A DNA stretch of 64,000 bases from Paraburkholderia sejongensis (GTDB lineage Bacteria > Pseudomonadota > Gammaproteobacteria > Burkholderiales > Burkholderiaceae). The stretch lies in the NCBI RefSeq assembly GCF_020880815.1, contig NZ_JAJITD010000025.1:1-64000 (forward strand). Reading direction: 5' to 3'. The translations under genes were made by a program, and so were the position numbers. How positions within the stretch are numbered: the first letter of the stretch is position 1; each line of letters opens with the position of its first letter. Below, one piece after another: positions 1-8,344 of this stretch. The notes beneath the pieces were generated by a model, which saw only the letters and a program-made list of their open reading frames with translations, was not told the DNA's origin and made no database searches.

Positions 1-62
1 TCGACGCATTCGGGAAGTAGTGCGACCTGTTTGCGGTCATCGCCTTCGACGAATCGCTTCAT
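1..62 (-). CDS. IS1182-like transposase, N-terminal fragment
   Basis: Only the first 20 residues are in the window (MKRFVEGDDRKQVALLPECV). This N-terminus is characteristic of IS1182-family DDE transposases, which start M-K-R-F-[IV]-[EQ]-G-[ED]-[DE]-R and continue with a conserved LPE(C/S)LDDYIAE-type stretch. Translation runs out of the window to the left. No strong Shine-Dalgarno sequence is visible ahead of the ATG, as is usual for transposases. Confidence 0.65.
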   Translation of the reverse strand, partial: MKRFVEGDDRKQVALLPECV

Positions 63-128
63 GAGTCACCCAGTCTCAATGAGTTGATTCAGTTTAGGCG
101 ATGACTGCGTTTTCACACAGGCTCGGCC
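1..128 (-). mobile_element. End of an IS1182-like insertion sequence (partial)
   Basis: The window begins inside an insertion sequence. On the minus strand a transposase start lies at 62, preceded by about 65 bases of non-coding end sequence that finishes in GGCCGAGCCTGTGTGAAAAC (plus positions 109-128). This layout, a short untranslated end followed by a transposase beginning MKRFVEGDDR, matches IS1182-family elements common in Burkholderiales (family knowledge). The other end and most of the transposase are outside the window. The exact outer boundary is estimated from where the interrupted autotransporter frame resumes, so it may be off by a few bases. Confidence 0.7.
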
Positions 129-1103
129 ACCTACGGCGTAGTTCAGCCGGTGTCCCGGCAGATGGGTGTCGAGATGCTCGGTACGCTGCATGAGCGCATC
201 GGCGACACGCTGACGCCAGAGAGCGGTGGCGCGGACAATCAGGGCTGGACAAAGTCCGCCTGGGGGCGCGTGTTCGGCGGGCAGATCGACAACCGCTACG
301 GCGCCTATGCCGCTCCGCGCGCAAGCGGCGGCGTCGGCGGCTTGCAGACCGGTCTCGATGTCTGGCGCGGAAGCCTCTGGCCCGGCCATCGCGACGCTGC
401 GGGCGTCTACTTTGCGTACGGCTACGGTCGGGCGGATGTCGATGGTCTGGTCACCAACGCGGCGGCAACCGGCTACTCGCTGGAACACACCGGCTCGATG
501 CATCTGAACGCGTATTCGGGCGGTGGCTACTGGACACACTACGGCCCCGGCGGTTGGTATCTCGACGCTGTGCTGCAAGGCACGTACTACGACGGCGACG
601 CGACCACACAGTTCGCGAACCTGCCGGTCCGGGGCACGGGCTTCGTGACGTCGCTTGAGGCGGGCTATCCGATCCCGTTGCCCTTCGGCCCGGGCTTCGA
701 GCTGGAGCCGCAGGCGCAGATCATCTGGCAGCACGTGTCGTTCAACGATGCGAACGACGGTCTGGGGGACGTCTCCCTGGGCTCGACTTCGGGCGCGACC
801 GGCCGGCTCGGCGTGCGCGGGAAGTGGAAGATCGAAGGCAGCAACGGCGCCGTATGGCAGCCCTATCTGCGTGCGAATGTGTGGCGGGACTTCAGTAACC
901 AGGCCACCACGACCTTCGCCAATGATGCGGTGCCGCTGATCATGCAGGCGACGCGGCTGGAATTCGCCGGTGGCGTCACAGCGAAGATCAAAGACCGGCT
1001 GAACCTGTACGGGCAGTTCGGCTACCAGTTTGCCGTGAGCGGAAACAGCAATGTTCGCCGTAATGGCGTCGAGGGCGACGTCGGCGTGCGCTACTCCTGG
1101 TAA
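126..1103 (+). pseudogene. Autotransporter beta-barrel domain, 5' end removed by the IS
   Basis: About 325 codons encode the C-terminal translocator barrel of a type V autotransporter. Alternating aromatic and glycine-rich strands (GRVFGGQIDNRYGAY, GYGRADVDG, GVRYSW) and the terminal aromatic residue (W), needed for Bam recognition, are visible. The frame has stops immediately upstream at 18-20 and 102-104, within IS sequence. There is no signal peptide or passenger, so the coding sequence begins abruptly at the IS end. The first in-frame ATG (165) follows VQPVSRQ, which reads like the linker normally preceding the barrel. The likely history is IS insertion into a larger autotransporter gene. 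If the remainder lies beyond the IS to the left, the gene is interrupted rather than lost. Confidence 0.75.
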
Positions 1104-1138
1104 CGTCCCGGCTCGTCGTGACCGCTTCGGAGAGGCTA

Positions 1139-1156
1139 GCGGGCCCTCGGGCCCGC
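1139..1156 (+). terminator. GC-rich hairpin after the autotransporter remnant
   Basis: GCGGGCCC and GGGCCCGC form an 8-bp perfect inverted repeat around a 2-base centre, 35 bases past the stop codon. No T-run follows, so intrinsic termination is uncertain. The position is the only argument for a terminator role. Confidence 0.3.
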
Positions 1157-1366
1157 AGCCGCACATGTCCGCATCGGATCGGGCTGCGTCGGTCTTCTCC
1201 CCGATCTCATCGCTCGGAAGCAGTCACTCGAATTCAGGGGGCTGGAAGCACCGACGCCTCAGTCCGCCCCGCGACTATGCTCGTGCGCGCGGACATTAAG
1301 CAGATAAAATTTGCGTGCAGCCTGCGTGTGCCGCCCTACCGCAATGACGCACGCGCAGGCGCGCCA

Positions 1367-1714
1367 TCACGGCGTCCCAGAAACGATATCCGAAATGATC
1401 CAGTTACTGGTCGATACCAGCACATAGTCGCCGTTGACTCCTAGCCATTTGTGGCCACGAGGGGGCGCCTTGAGGTCATGACTTTGCCAGTCATTCATAA
1501 TGAAGTTGTAGTGACGGTAGTCGGACGGTACACGTTGTCCTTTGTGCCAGTCACGGTGTGGAATTGACGGCATGACCTGCTGGCGGGGCTTGCCTTGGCT
1601 CTCCATCTGCGCCTGCCCACCTTGCGCGTCCGCCGTTGGACCCGCTGCCATCGCGGTTAGAGAGACACCGGCAAATGACAGCACAACCAGTTGCACGAGA
1701 ATCCGCTTGCTCAT
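1367..1714 (-). CDS. RcnB-family periplasmic protein
   Basis: This 115-residue protein has an N-terminal signal peptide (KRILVQLVVLSFAGVSLTAMA, cleavage near residue 23). It also has an RcnB domain, recognised by the W-x-KGQ-x-VPSDYR segment, an LKAPP-x-GHKWLGV core and a terminal DYVLVSTSNWIISDIV strand. E. coli RcnB is periplasmic and influences nickel/cobalt efflux through RcnA. In Burkholderiales many RcnB-like proteins stand alone with no known metal link, as here: no rcnA or rcnR is nearby. A GGAGG Shine-Dalgarno sequence sits 9 bases ahead of the ATG. A good sigma-70 promoter lies about 100 bases upstream. Confidence 0.8.
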   Translation of the reverse strand: MSKRILVQLVVLSFAGVSLTAMAAGPTADAQGGQAQMESQGKPRQQVMPSIPHRDWHKGQRVPSDYRHYNFIMNDWQSHDLKAPPRGHKWLGVNGDYVLVSTSNWIISDIVSGTP

Positions 1715-2100
1715 GTTCAGGCCTCCCTATGGTCGAAGAAATAACCTTTGTCGTAGTACTGAATAACTTGCAAACTGAAAAAGACGACTCATGTCTTCCA
1801 CGATCTTTCAAATTATAGTATGTGGACATTCAACTTCAAGCCGGCTAGCGCCCCCTATCGCTCACGCCGCTGTTGGAAAATGCAAATATTTTCAGATCAT
1901 CTGGCACAGCTTAGCTTACGGCTTGAACAGTAATGACTGTGCTATTCAGCGTGTCCGGCTGTTGAAATCAAGTCGCTTCGGTTGTGGTCATTCCAGTAGC
2001 TGCAACCACGATAGTTCTGTACCGCTGACCGGAGCAATTTGACTAGCGGGGAGCAGAGGCGACTCCGACAAATTGGCCCGCTCTGTTCAACCGGATGTCG
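1715..2100. other. AT-rich intergenic region upstream of the rcnB-like gene
   Basis: This stretch is between two minus-strand genes. It holds the rcnB-like promoter and Shine-Dalgarno site, and otherwise AT-richer sequence than the rest of the window. No protein-like open frame on either strand was convincing. Confidence 0.6.
1812..1839 (-). promoter_or_regulatory. Sigma-70 type promoter for the rcnB-like gene
   Basis: Read on the minus strand: TTGAAG (-35), a 16-base spacer, then a consensus TATAAT (-10). The predicted start is near 1805, leaving an about 90-base leader before the rcnB-like ATG. This is one of the few near-consensus promoters in the window. Confidence 0.55.
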
Positions 2101-3504
2101 TTAGAGCGCAATCCGACCAGTCGCGAGGCCATAAATGCCGACGATCGCGCCGATGACCGCCACGATGAAAATGATCCAGTCTGAAGCGATGAAGACGTTC
2201 TTGTTCTGCTCGCGCCGAGCCCAAATATAGAGCGCCGTTCCTGGCGCATACAGCACAGCGGAAAGCAGGATAAATTTCAGACCACCCGCAAAGATCACGG
2301 CGATGCCTGCCATGATCAGGTCGCGCCGGCGCTCCTCCGGGCTCACTTCGTAACTTTCCCCGCGCTTTGAAATCATGAATCCGTAAGCCGCCACGAACAG
2401 ATACGGAATCAATGACATCGCGCTCGTCAGATTCAGCATCAACGCGAACGCATCCCGCGAGAAGTAAGTGCTGATGACGAGCAACTGCACCACGATATTG
2501 GTCAGCCACAATGCATTGGCAGGCACCTTGCTAGCGTTTTCCCTCGCAAACACGGCGGGCATGTCCCTGGTCTTCGCCGCGGTGAACAACACTTCGGCGC
2601 AGATCAGCGACCACGCGAGATAGGCGCCCAATACAGAGATGAGCAGACCGATGCTGACGAAGACAGCACCCCAATGACCGACCACTGCCTCGAGCACCGC
2701 CGCCATCGAGGGCTGGCGCATGTCGGCAACGTCGGCGCGCTGCAACACCGCGTATGGCAGCATTGTCACGAGCACCATCATCGACGTTACGAAGATGAAA
2801 CCGATGATCGTGGCCGTGTCAACGTCGGCGCGCTCCCTCGGATAGCGCGAATAAACACTGGCCCCTTCGATCCCGATGAACACGAACACGGTGACCAGCA
2901 TGGTCGAGCGCACCTGCTCGAAAAGGTTGCCCTCTAGACCTCCGCCATAGAAGTTTCCCTGGAACAGGTCCATCCGGAAGCCGAAGCTCAGGATCACGAT
3001 GAACACCAGAATCGGAATGATCTTGGCCACCGTGACGATGGCATTGATAAAGGCAGCCTGCTGTACGCCCTTCAGGATCATGTAGTGAAACAACCATATT
3101 CCCATCGAAGCCACGACGATCGCGACGACCGTATTGCCGTCGCCAAACACGGGAAAAAACGCGCCGAGCGTCGACTTGATCAGCACCCAGTACGAAACGT
3201 TGCCGATACAACTACCGATCCAGTAGCCGAATGCGGAGAGAAAGCCCGGATAGTCCCCAAAGCCCGCTTTCGCATATGCGAACACACCCGCGTCCAATTC
3301 AGGCTTTCGTTCCGCCAGCGCCTGAAATACGCGCGCCAGCATGTACATGCCGGTTCCCGCAATCAACCAGGCAATGAGTGCCCCAAACGGCCCCGTGGCA
3401 TTAGCGAAAGTTCTCGGCAGGGAAAATATGCCCGCTCCGACCATGCTGCCTACCACCATTGCGGTGAGCTGCGTTCTTGACATCTTCTGCGCGGTTGGCG
3501 TCAT
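2101..3504 (-). CDS. arcD: APC-family basic amino acid antiporter (ArcD-like)
   Basis: A 467-residue integral membrane protein with about 12-13 hydrophobic segments. The first helix carries the APC-superfamily signature VGSMVGAGIFSLP (residues 17-29), the substrate-binding GSGIF-type loop. Overall it reads like arginine:ornithine antiporters of the basic amino acid/polyamine antiporter family (GTGMYMLARVFQALAERKPELDAGVFAYA). Such proteins exchange arginine for ornithine or lysine for cadaverine across the inner membrane. No arcABC deiminase genes accompany it, so the substrate is not settled. The start has an AGGG site about 9 bases upstream. The gene and especially its flanks are AT-richer than neighbouring genes, consistent with later acquisition. 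Confidence 0.8.
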   Translation of the reverse strand: MTPTAQKMSRTQLTAMVVGSMVGAGIFSLPRTFANATGPFGALIAWLIAGTGMYMLARVFQALAERKPELDAGVFAYAKAGFGDYPGFLSAFGYWIGSCIGNVSYWVLIKSTLGAFFPVFGDGNTVVAIVVASMGIWLFHYMILKGVQQAAFINAIVTVAKIIPILVFIVILSFGFRMDLFQGNFYGGGLEGNLFEQVRSTMLVTVFVFIGIEGASVYSRYPRERADVDTATIIGFIFVTSMMVLVTMLPYAVLQRADVADMRQPSMAAVLEAVVGHWGAVFVSIGLLISVLGAYLAWSLICAEVLFTAAKTRDMPAVFARENASKVPANALWLTNIVVQLLVISTYFSRDAFALMLNLTSAMSLIPYLFVAAYGFMISKRGESYEVSPEERRRDLIMAGIAVIFAGGLKFILLSAVLYAPGTALYIWARREQNKNVFIASDWIIFIVAVIGAIVGIYGLATGRIAL

Positions 3505-4050
3505 TATTTAGCCCTATTAACTATGATACTAATTACATTGATATTCAAAAAGAATACGACATGCATGATTGGCAGCAGATGGTGACCGCGCGGTCACACC
3601 GATCCTGAAAGTGCCGCACGAAAAAAGAATGGTCGGTCAACTAGCTTTTGCCAAATTAGCGCCGCTTGGCGAGTACGTCCTCTATTGCCAAGCAGGTCAT
3701 TGGCGCATCGCCAGCCTTCAACCTATCGGCGAAACCGCCCGGAAAATGCGGAAACCAACCTTGCGTGATACCCGAAATGAAGGCATCAATGGAGTGGATC
3801 TCAAGCCGGGCATCAACTGCTTCTCGAGGTGAATGCAACGCGTCTTCACGCAGCAACGATTCTTTCCTATCCTTGAAGCTGCGGTCGCAATTCCGGAGTT
3901 GCCATCAGCGCGACGAAGGGAAGATGGTCCACACCTGAACGGTGACCTCATACTCCGGCCTGCCGTTCGTGACCGTTTCGTGAATACTGGTTCACCGGGC
4001 GGCGTGATGACAACGTTTTGGACTACCCGACAAACAAACGGAGCATCCCG
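3505..4050. other. Intergenic region with no recognisable gene
   Basis: Between the divergent arcD-like and nhaC-like genes. The first 60 bases, next to arcD, are AT-rich and probably carry its promoter. The rest has short frames on both strands that resemble no protein I know and could be decayed coding sequence. Confidence 0.5.
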
Positions 4051-5547
4051 ATGAAGCGGCGCAAGTCACCTGAGCCGGTCACGATGTTCGAGGCACTGAT
4101 TCCCATCGCCGGCCTCGTCTTTCTCGTCGGCGTGTCCTTCTATCTGTTCGGCGACGGCGGCGCGGACGGCCCGAACCAGGTGGCGCTGGTGGTGGCGACC
4201 ATGCTGGCGGTTTTCGTCGGCTGGCGCCGCGGTCACTCGGTCGCGTCGCTCGGTGAAGCGGCGAACGCGAGCGTCAGTTCGGGGATCGGCGCGATTCTGA
4301 TCCTGTTGGCGGTCGGCGCGCTGATCGGCACGTGGGCGCTGTGCGGCACCATCGTCGCGATGGTCTATTACGGCTTGCAGTTGCTCAACCCGGACTATTT
4401 TTACGTCACCGCGTGTGCGATCTGCGCATTGATCTCGTTCGCGATCGGGACGTCATGGACGGTCGCGGGCACGGTCGGGATCGGCTTGATCGGCATTGCG
4501 CAGAGCATGGGTCTGAGTCCCGCGATCACCGCCGGCGCCGTGATTTCCGGCGCGTATTTCGGCGACAAGTCTTCGCCGCTTTCCGACTCCGCCAACCTGG
4601 CGGCCGCCGCCGCGGGCGTCGATCTTTATCACCATGTGCGCGAGACGTTGCTGACGTCGCTGGTCGCGATCGTCATCACACTGGGCGTGTTCTATCTCCT
4701 GGGCAGCCCGGCCGAATTCGATGCAAGCGCGGAGATCGCCGCGATGCAGGGAGCGTTCTATATCTCGCCCGTGCTGTTCCTGCCGCTCGTGCTGGTGGTC
4801 GTGCTGACGCTGTTCAAGCTTCCGGCCTTCACCACCATTTTTCTCGGCGCCCTTGCCGGCGCGGTGGTGGCGGTGTTCGTCGAGCCGGCGCGGGTGCTCG
4901 CGTTTGCCGCGGCGCGCGAGGGCGTGCCGGTGCCGATTGCGATGCTCAAAGGCGTATGGCTCGCGCTCGCGAGCGGCTACACCTCGACCACCGGCAATCC
5001 GGAACTCGATACCCTGCTCACCCGCGGCGGGATGGACAGCATGCTGACGACCATCTGGCTGATCATCGCGGCACTGGCGTTCGGTGGCGTGGTCGAGAAG
5101 TGCGGGGTGATAGAACGGCTGATCGCCCCGGTGGTCAACTGGGCAAAAAGCGGCGGCGCGCTAGTGGCCTCGCTGGTCGGCGCGACTGTCGCGACGAACA
5201 TCGTCACGGCGGACCAGTTCATCGCGGTCGTGCTGCCGGCGCGCATGTTCAAGAATGCCTTCGCGATGCGCGGCTATGCTCCGATTGTGTTGTCGCGTTC
5301 CGTAGGCGATTCGGCGACCACCACCGGCGCGCTGATACCGTGGAACAGTTGCGGCGCGTACATGGCCGTGACCCTCGGCGTCCCGACACTCAGCTACGCG
5401 CCGTTCGCTGTATTTTGTGTGGTGAGTCCGCTGCTGACGGTGGCGATCGCGTATGCGGGTATCCGCATGCCACGCGTCCCGCAAGTCCATCCCGGAACCT
5501 CGACCGAAGGTGGACCGCCAACTCCAGTCCATGGGGACTCCAAATGA
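4051..5547 (+). CDS. nhaC: NhaC-family Na+/H+ antiporter
   Basis: A 498-residue, highly hydrophobic inner-membrane protein. The tract ISGAYFGDKSSPLSDSANLAAAAAG (about residues 167-191) is the hallmark of the NhaC antiporters and contains the acidic and serine residues implicated in cation binding. Two repeat halves with re-entrant-like segments (TSWTVAGTVGIGLIGIAQ; SVGDSATTTGALIPWNSCGAYMA) are present. The expected function is sodium extrusion coupled to proton uptake. The ATG used here follows a GGAG site by 8 bases; an in-frame upstream ATG at 4018 has poorer spacing. NhaC relatives also include malate/lactate antiporters, so sodium-only transport is an inference. Confidence 0.85.
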   Translation: MKRRKSPEPVTMFEALIPIAGLVFLVGVSFYLFGDGGADGPNQVALVVATMLAVFVGWRRGHSVASLGEAANASVSSGIGAILILLAVGALIGTWALCGTIVAMVYYGLQLLNPDYFYVTACAICALISFAIGTSWTVAGTVGIGLIGIAQSMGLSPAITAGAVISGAYFGDKSSPLSDSANLAAAAAGVDLYHHVRETLLTSLVAIVITLGVFYLLGSPAEFDASAEIAAMQGAFYISPVLFLPLVLVVVLTLFKLPAFTTIFLGALAGAVVAVFVEPARVLAFAAAREGVPVPIAMLKGVWLALASGYTSTTGNPELDTLLTRGGMDSMLTTIWLIIAALAFGGVVEKCGVIERLIAPVVNWAKSGGALVASLVGATVATNIVTADQFIAVVLPARMFKNAFAMRGYAPIVLSRSVGDSATTTGALIPWNSCGAYMAVTLGVPTLSYAPFAVFCVVSPLLTVAIAYAGIRMPRVPQVHPGTSTEGGPPTPVHGDSK

Positions 5548-5709
5548 CGTCGACCATGCTCGCCGGGGCGTCGCAGCACGACGGAAATGGCCACCCTTTT
5601 CTGGTAACGGTTTCACGAATTGCTTGAATTAAAGGTAATTTCACTTAACCTAGTTTGGTAGTCAGGCGATCGTCCGAACCAGCAATCCTCTAGTCGGAGT
5701 TCACGGCCA

Positions 5710-6309
5710 ATGAGTCCCGTCGTAGTCACCCTGCTCGTGCTTCTAGGCGTCGCGCTGCTGCTCGCGCTCTGGCTGATGGGCATCTACAACGGGCTAGTGG
5801 TCGCCCGGAATCGCTTCGCGAACGCCTTCGCCCAAATCGACGTGCAGCTAAAACGCCGCTATGAACTGATTCCCAATCTGGTCGAAGCGGTCAAGGGCTA
5901 CATGGGCCACGAAAGGGACACGCTCGAGGCCGTCATCAAAGCCCGCAACAGCGCAATGGCAGCCGAACAAAAGGTCGCCGCCAATCCCAGCGACCCGGCG
6001 GCCATGAGGGGGTTTAACGAGGCCGAGGCGCAACTGGGCGGCATTCTGGGCCGGCTTTTCGCGCTATCCGAAGCGTACCCGGACCTCAAGGCCAACCAGA
6101 ACATGCTCGCCCTTCAGGAGGAGCTGAGTTCCACCGAGAACAAGGTCGGCTTCGCCCGGCAAGCCTTCAACGACGCCGCCACCGACTACAACATCCGGCG
6201 CGAGGTCTTCCCGGCGGTCGTGGTGGCCGGCATGTTGGGTTTCAAGGAAGCGGCGCTACTCGAAACTGCGGAGGCCGAGCGCGCAGCGCCCAAAGTGTCG
6301 TTCGGGTAA
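5710..6309 (+). CDS. lemA: LemA family protein
   Basis: 199 residues: one N-terminal transmembrane helix (VVTLLVLLGVALLLALWLMGIY), then a long helical domain with the LemA motif YNGLVVARNR...AFAQIDVQLKRRYELIPNLVEAVKGYM. LemA proteins are small inner-membrane proteins with a cytoplasmic helical bundle of unknown biochemical activity. They are often encoded with M48 proteases or TPM-domain proteins. Here the protease gene starts 52 bases downstream on the same strand, suggesting an operon. The protein is close to the usual length. Confidence 0.9.
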   Translation: MSPVVVTLLVLLGVALLLALWLMGIYNGLVVARNRFANAFAQIDVQLKRRYELIPNLVEAVKGYMGHERDTLEAVIKARNSAMAAEQKVAANPSDPAAMRGFNEAEAQLGGILGRLFALSEAYPDLKANQNMLALQEELSSTENKVGFARQAFNDAATDYNIRREVFPAVVVAGMLGFKEAALLETAEAERAAPKVSFG

Positions 6310-6361
6310 CCAGGAACCACCGCAGCTCCGTGCACTTCGTGCTCCTAAAAGCGCGCCGACC

Positions 6362-8344
6362 ATGGCCACCAATTTCTTTCAGCAGCAGGATGTAGCACGG
6401 CGCAAAACAGTCCAGCTGGTGATCTATTTCGTCCTCGCGATCCTGATACTGATCGCCCTCGTGTACGGCCTGTTGGTGGCGCTCGCTATGTCTGGCGCTC
6501 ACCAGCCGGTGTCCTGGTGGCAACCCGACTTGCTCCTGATCGCGGCTCCGGGAGTGGGTATCGTGGTCGGCGGAGCCAGCGCGATCAAGGTGGCTCAGCT
6601 CGCTTCCGGCGGCCAGGCCGTCGCCTTGATGCTCGGGGGTAAGGAGGTCCCGGGCACGACCACCGACGCGCGCGAGAAACGGCTCCTCAACGTCGTCGAG
6701 GAGATGGCCCTCGCCGCGGGAGTGCCGGTGCCCCCCGTATACGTTCTGCCTGAGGCAGGTATCAATGCCTTCGCGGCCGGCTACGCGCCGGGCGATGCTG
6801 TGGTCGCCGTCTCCAGGGGCTGCCTCGACTATCTGAGCCGCGACGAGCTGCAGGGCGTGGTGGCCCACGAGTTCAGCCACATCCTGAACGGCGACATGCG
6901 GCTCAATATCCGACTGATAGGCCTGATCTTCGGGATCATGGTGTTGTCGATCATCGGCCGCAGCCTTATGTTCGCATCCCGCGGACGGTCCTCGGGAAGA
7001 CAGGATTCGCGCGGCGGGATGGTGCTGGTGGGACTCGGCGTGTTTGTGCTGGGCCTCGTGGGAGCGTTCTTCGGTCGGCTGATCATGGCCGCGGTATCCC
7101 GGCAGCGCGAGTACCTGGCGGACGCCAGCGCCGTCCAGTTCACGCGCAATCCCGACGGCATTTGCGGGGCGCTCAAGAAGATCGGTGGATTGGCCGAAGG
7201 GTCGCGCATCGACAGCCCCAAGGCCGCCGAGGCCGCTCACATGTTTTTCGCCAACGCCCTCGCCGGTGACGGGTTCGCCGGACTGCTGGCCACCCACCCG
7301 CCCCTCGTCGAGCGCATTCGCCGGCTCAATCCCGAGTTCGACGGCCGGTTCCCGGAGGTGCGGCCAGTGGGCTTCGATCATGAAGAGCTGCAAGAGCGCC
7401 GCACGAATCGCGACTCGCCTTTCGGCGCGGCTCCAACGCTACCAGGGCTCCCGCAGGTACCTCTACCGGTGTTGGGGCTGGCATCCAACGCGGCATCCCG
7501 GGTCGGCCATATCGATCCGGAAGTAATCGACTACGCCCACGAGCTGCACGACAGCATGCCCGAGGTACTCCGCGTCGCCGCACAGGAACCGTTCAGTGCT
7601 CGCGCGCTCGTCTACGCTCTTCTGATGGACCCGCGGGCGGACCTGCGGGATCTCCAGCTGACTCAGCTGAAAGCTGGAGCTGAACCGCAGGACTTCGCGG
7701 AAGCCTTGCGGCTGCTCGACCCTGTTCAGGCATTGCCGGACACGCATCGGCTGCCTCTGCTGGACCTGGCCTTGCCGGCGCTGCGGCAGATGTCGGCGCG
7801 CCAGCACGGAGCTTTCCGCGCCCAGGTGGAGATGCTGATGCTCGCCGACCAGCGGCTGACCCTGTACGAGTACACGCTCCGCTGTGTGCTGCATCGCCAT
7901 CTCGATGCCCAGTTCCTGCCGCAACGACGGCCGCGTCCAATCCACAACTCGCCGCAAAGCGTGGCGCATCAGGTGGCGATCGTGTTGGCGCTGTTGGCCT
8001 GGGAAGGCCAGCCGGAACATGACCTGGCGACCCGGGCTTTCGATGCAGGCATGCGCGACTATATCGGCGGCGCACCCACAGAGCGCTTGCGGCCTCGCGA
8101 GGAATACTCGCTCGCCGAGTTCGACGCGGCCCTGCAGACGCTCAGTCAATCCGTCCCGGCCATCAAGCAGCGAATCGTCGACGCCTGCGCGGGCTGCATC
8201 CTGGCGAACCAACAGATCACTGTGCGCGAAGCGGAGCTGCTGCGCGCGATCTGCGATACGCTCGACTGCCCGCTACCGCCGCTCATGGTTCAAGGCTTCG
8301 CCTCAGATAGCATTGCAGCGAAGCAAGATGTGGCATCCAATTGA
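6362..8344 (+). CDS. M48-family membrane metalloprotease with long C-terminal extension
   Basis: 660 residues. Two N-terminal transmembrane helices precede an M48 (HtpX-type) zinc protease domain. HEFSH at residues 169-173 supplies two zinc ligands and the catalytic glutamate, and the third ligand lies in the later R-E-Y-L-A-D-A-S segment, followed by H-P-P-L-x-E-R-I. Two further helices (IFGIMVLSIIGRSLMF; LVGLGVFVLGLVGAFFGRLI) flank this region, as in HtpX. HtpX is about 290 residues; the additional ~330 residues form a soluble, mostly helical domain that I do not recognise. It probably degrades membrane or misfolded proteins together with LemA (inference from the pairing). Its stop codon abuts the next gene. 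Confidence 0.85.
   Translation: MATNFFQQQDVARRKTVQLVIYFVLAILILIALVYGLLVALAMSGAHQPVSWWQPDLLLIAAPGVGIVVGGASAIKVAQLASGGQAVALMLGGKEVPGTTTDAREKRLLNVVEEMALAAGVPVPPVYVLPEAGINAFAAGYAPGDAVVAVSRGCLDYLSRDELQGVVAHEFSHILNGDMRLNIRLIGLIFGIMVLSIIGRSLMFASRGRSSGRQDSRGGMVLVGLGVFVLGLVGAFFGRLIMAAVSRQREYLADASAVQFTRNPDGICGALKKIGGLAEGSRIDSPKAAEAAHMFFANALAGDGFAGLLATHPPLVERIRRLNPEFDGRFPEVRPVGFDHEELQERRTNRDSPFGAAPTLPGLPQVPLPVLGLASNAASRVGHIDPEVIDYAHELHDSMPEVLRVAAQEPFSARALVYALLMDPRADLRDLQLTQLKAGAEPQDFAEALRLLDPVQALPDTHRLPLLDLALPALRQMSARQHGAFRAQVEMLMLADQRLTLYEYTLRCVLHRHLDAQFLPQRRPRPIHNSPQSVAHQVAIVLALLAWEGQPEHDLATRAFDAGMRDYIGGAPTERLRPREEYSLAEFDAALQTLSQSVPAIKQRIVDACAGCILANQQITVREAELLRAICDTLDCPLPPLMVQGFASDSIAAKQDVASN

Noticed and set aside
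66..1166. Long open frame on the minus strand opposite the autotransporter barrel
   Set aside because: It mirrors the plus-strand gene, is arginine/alanine-rich and has no ribosome site; a GC-rich shadow.
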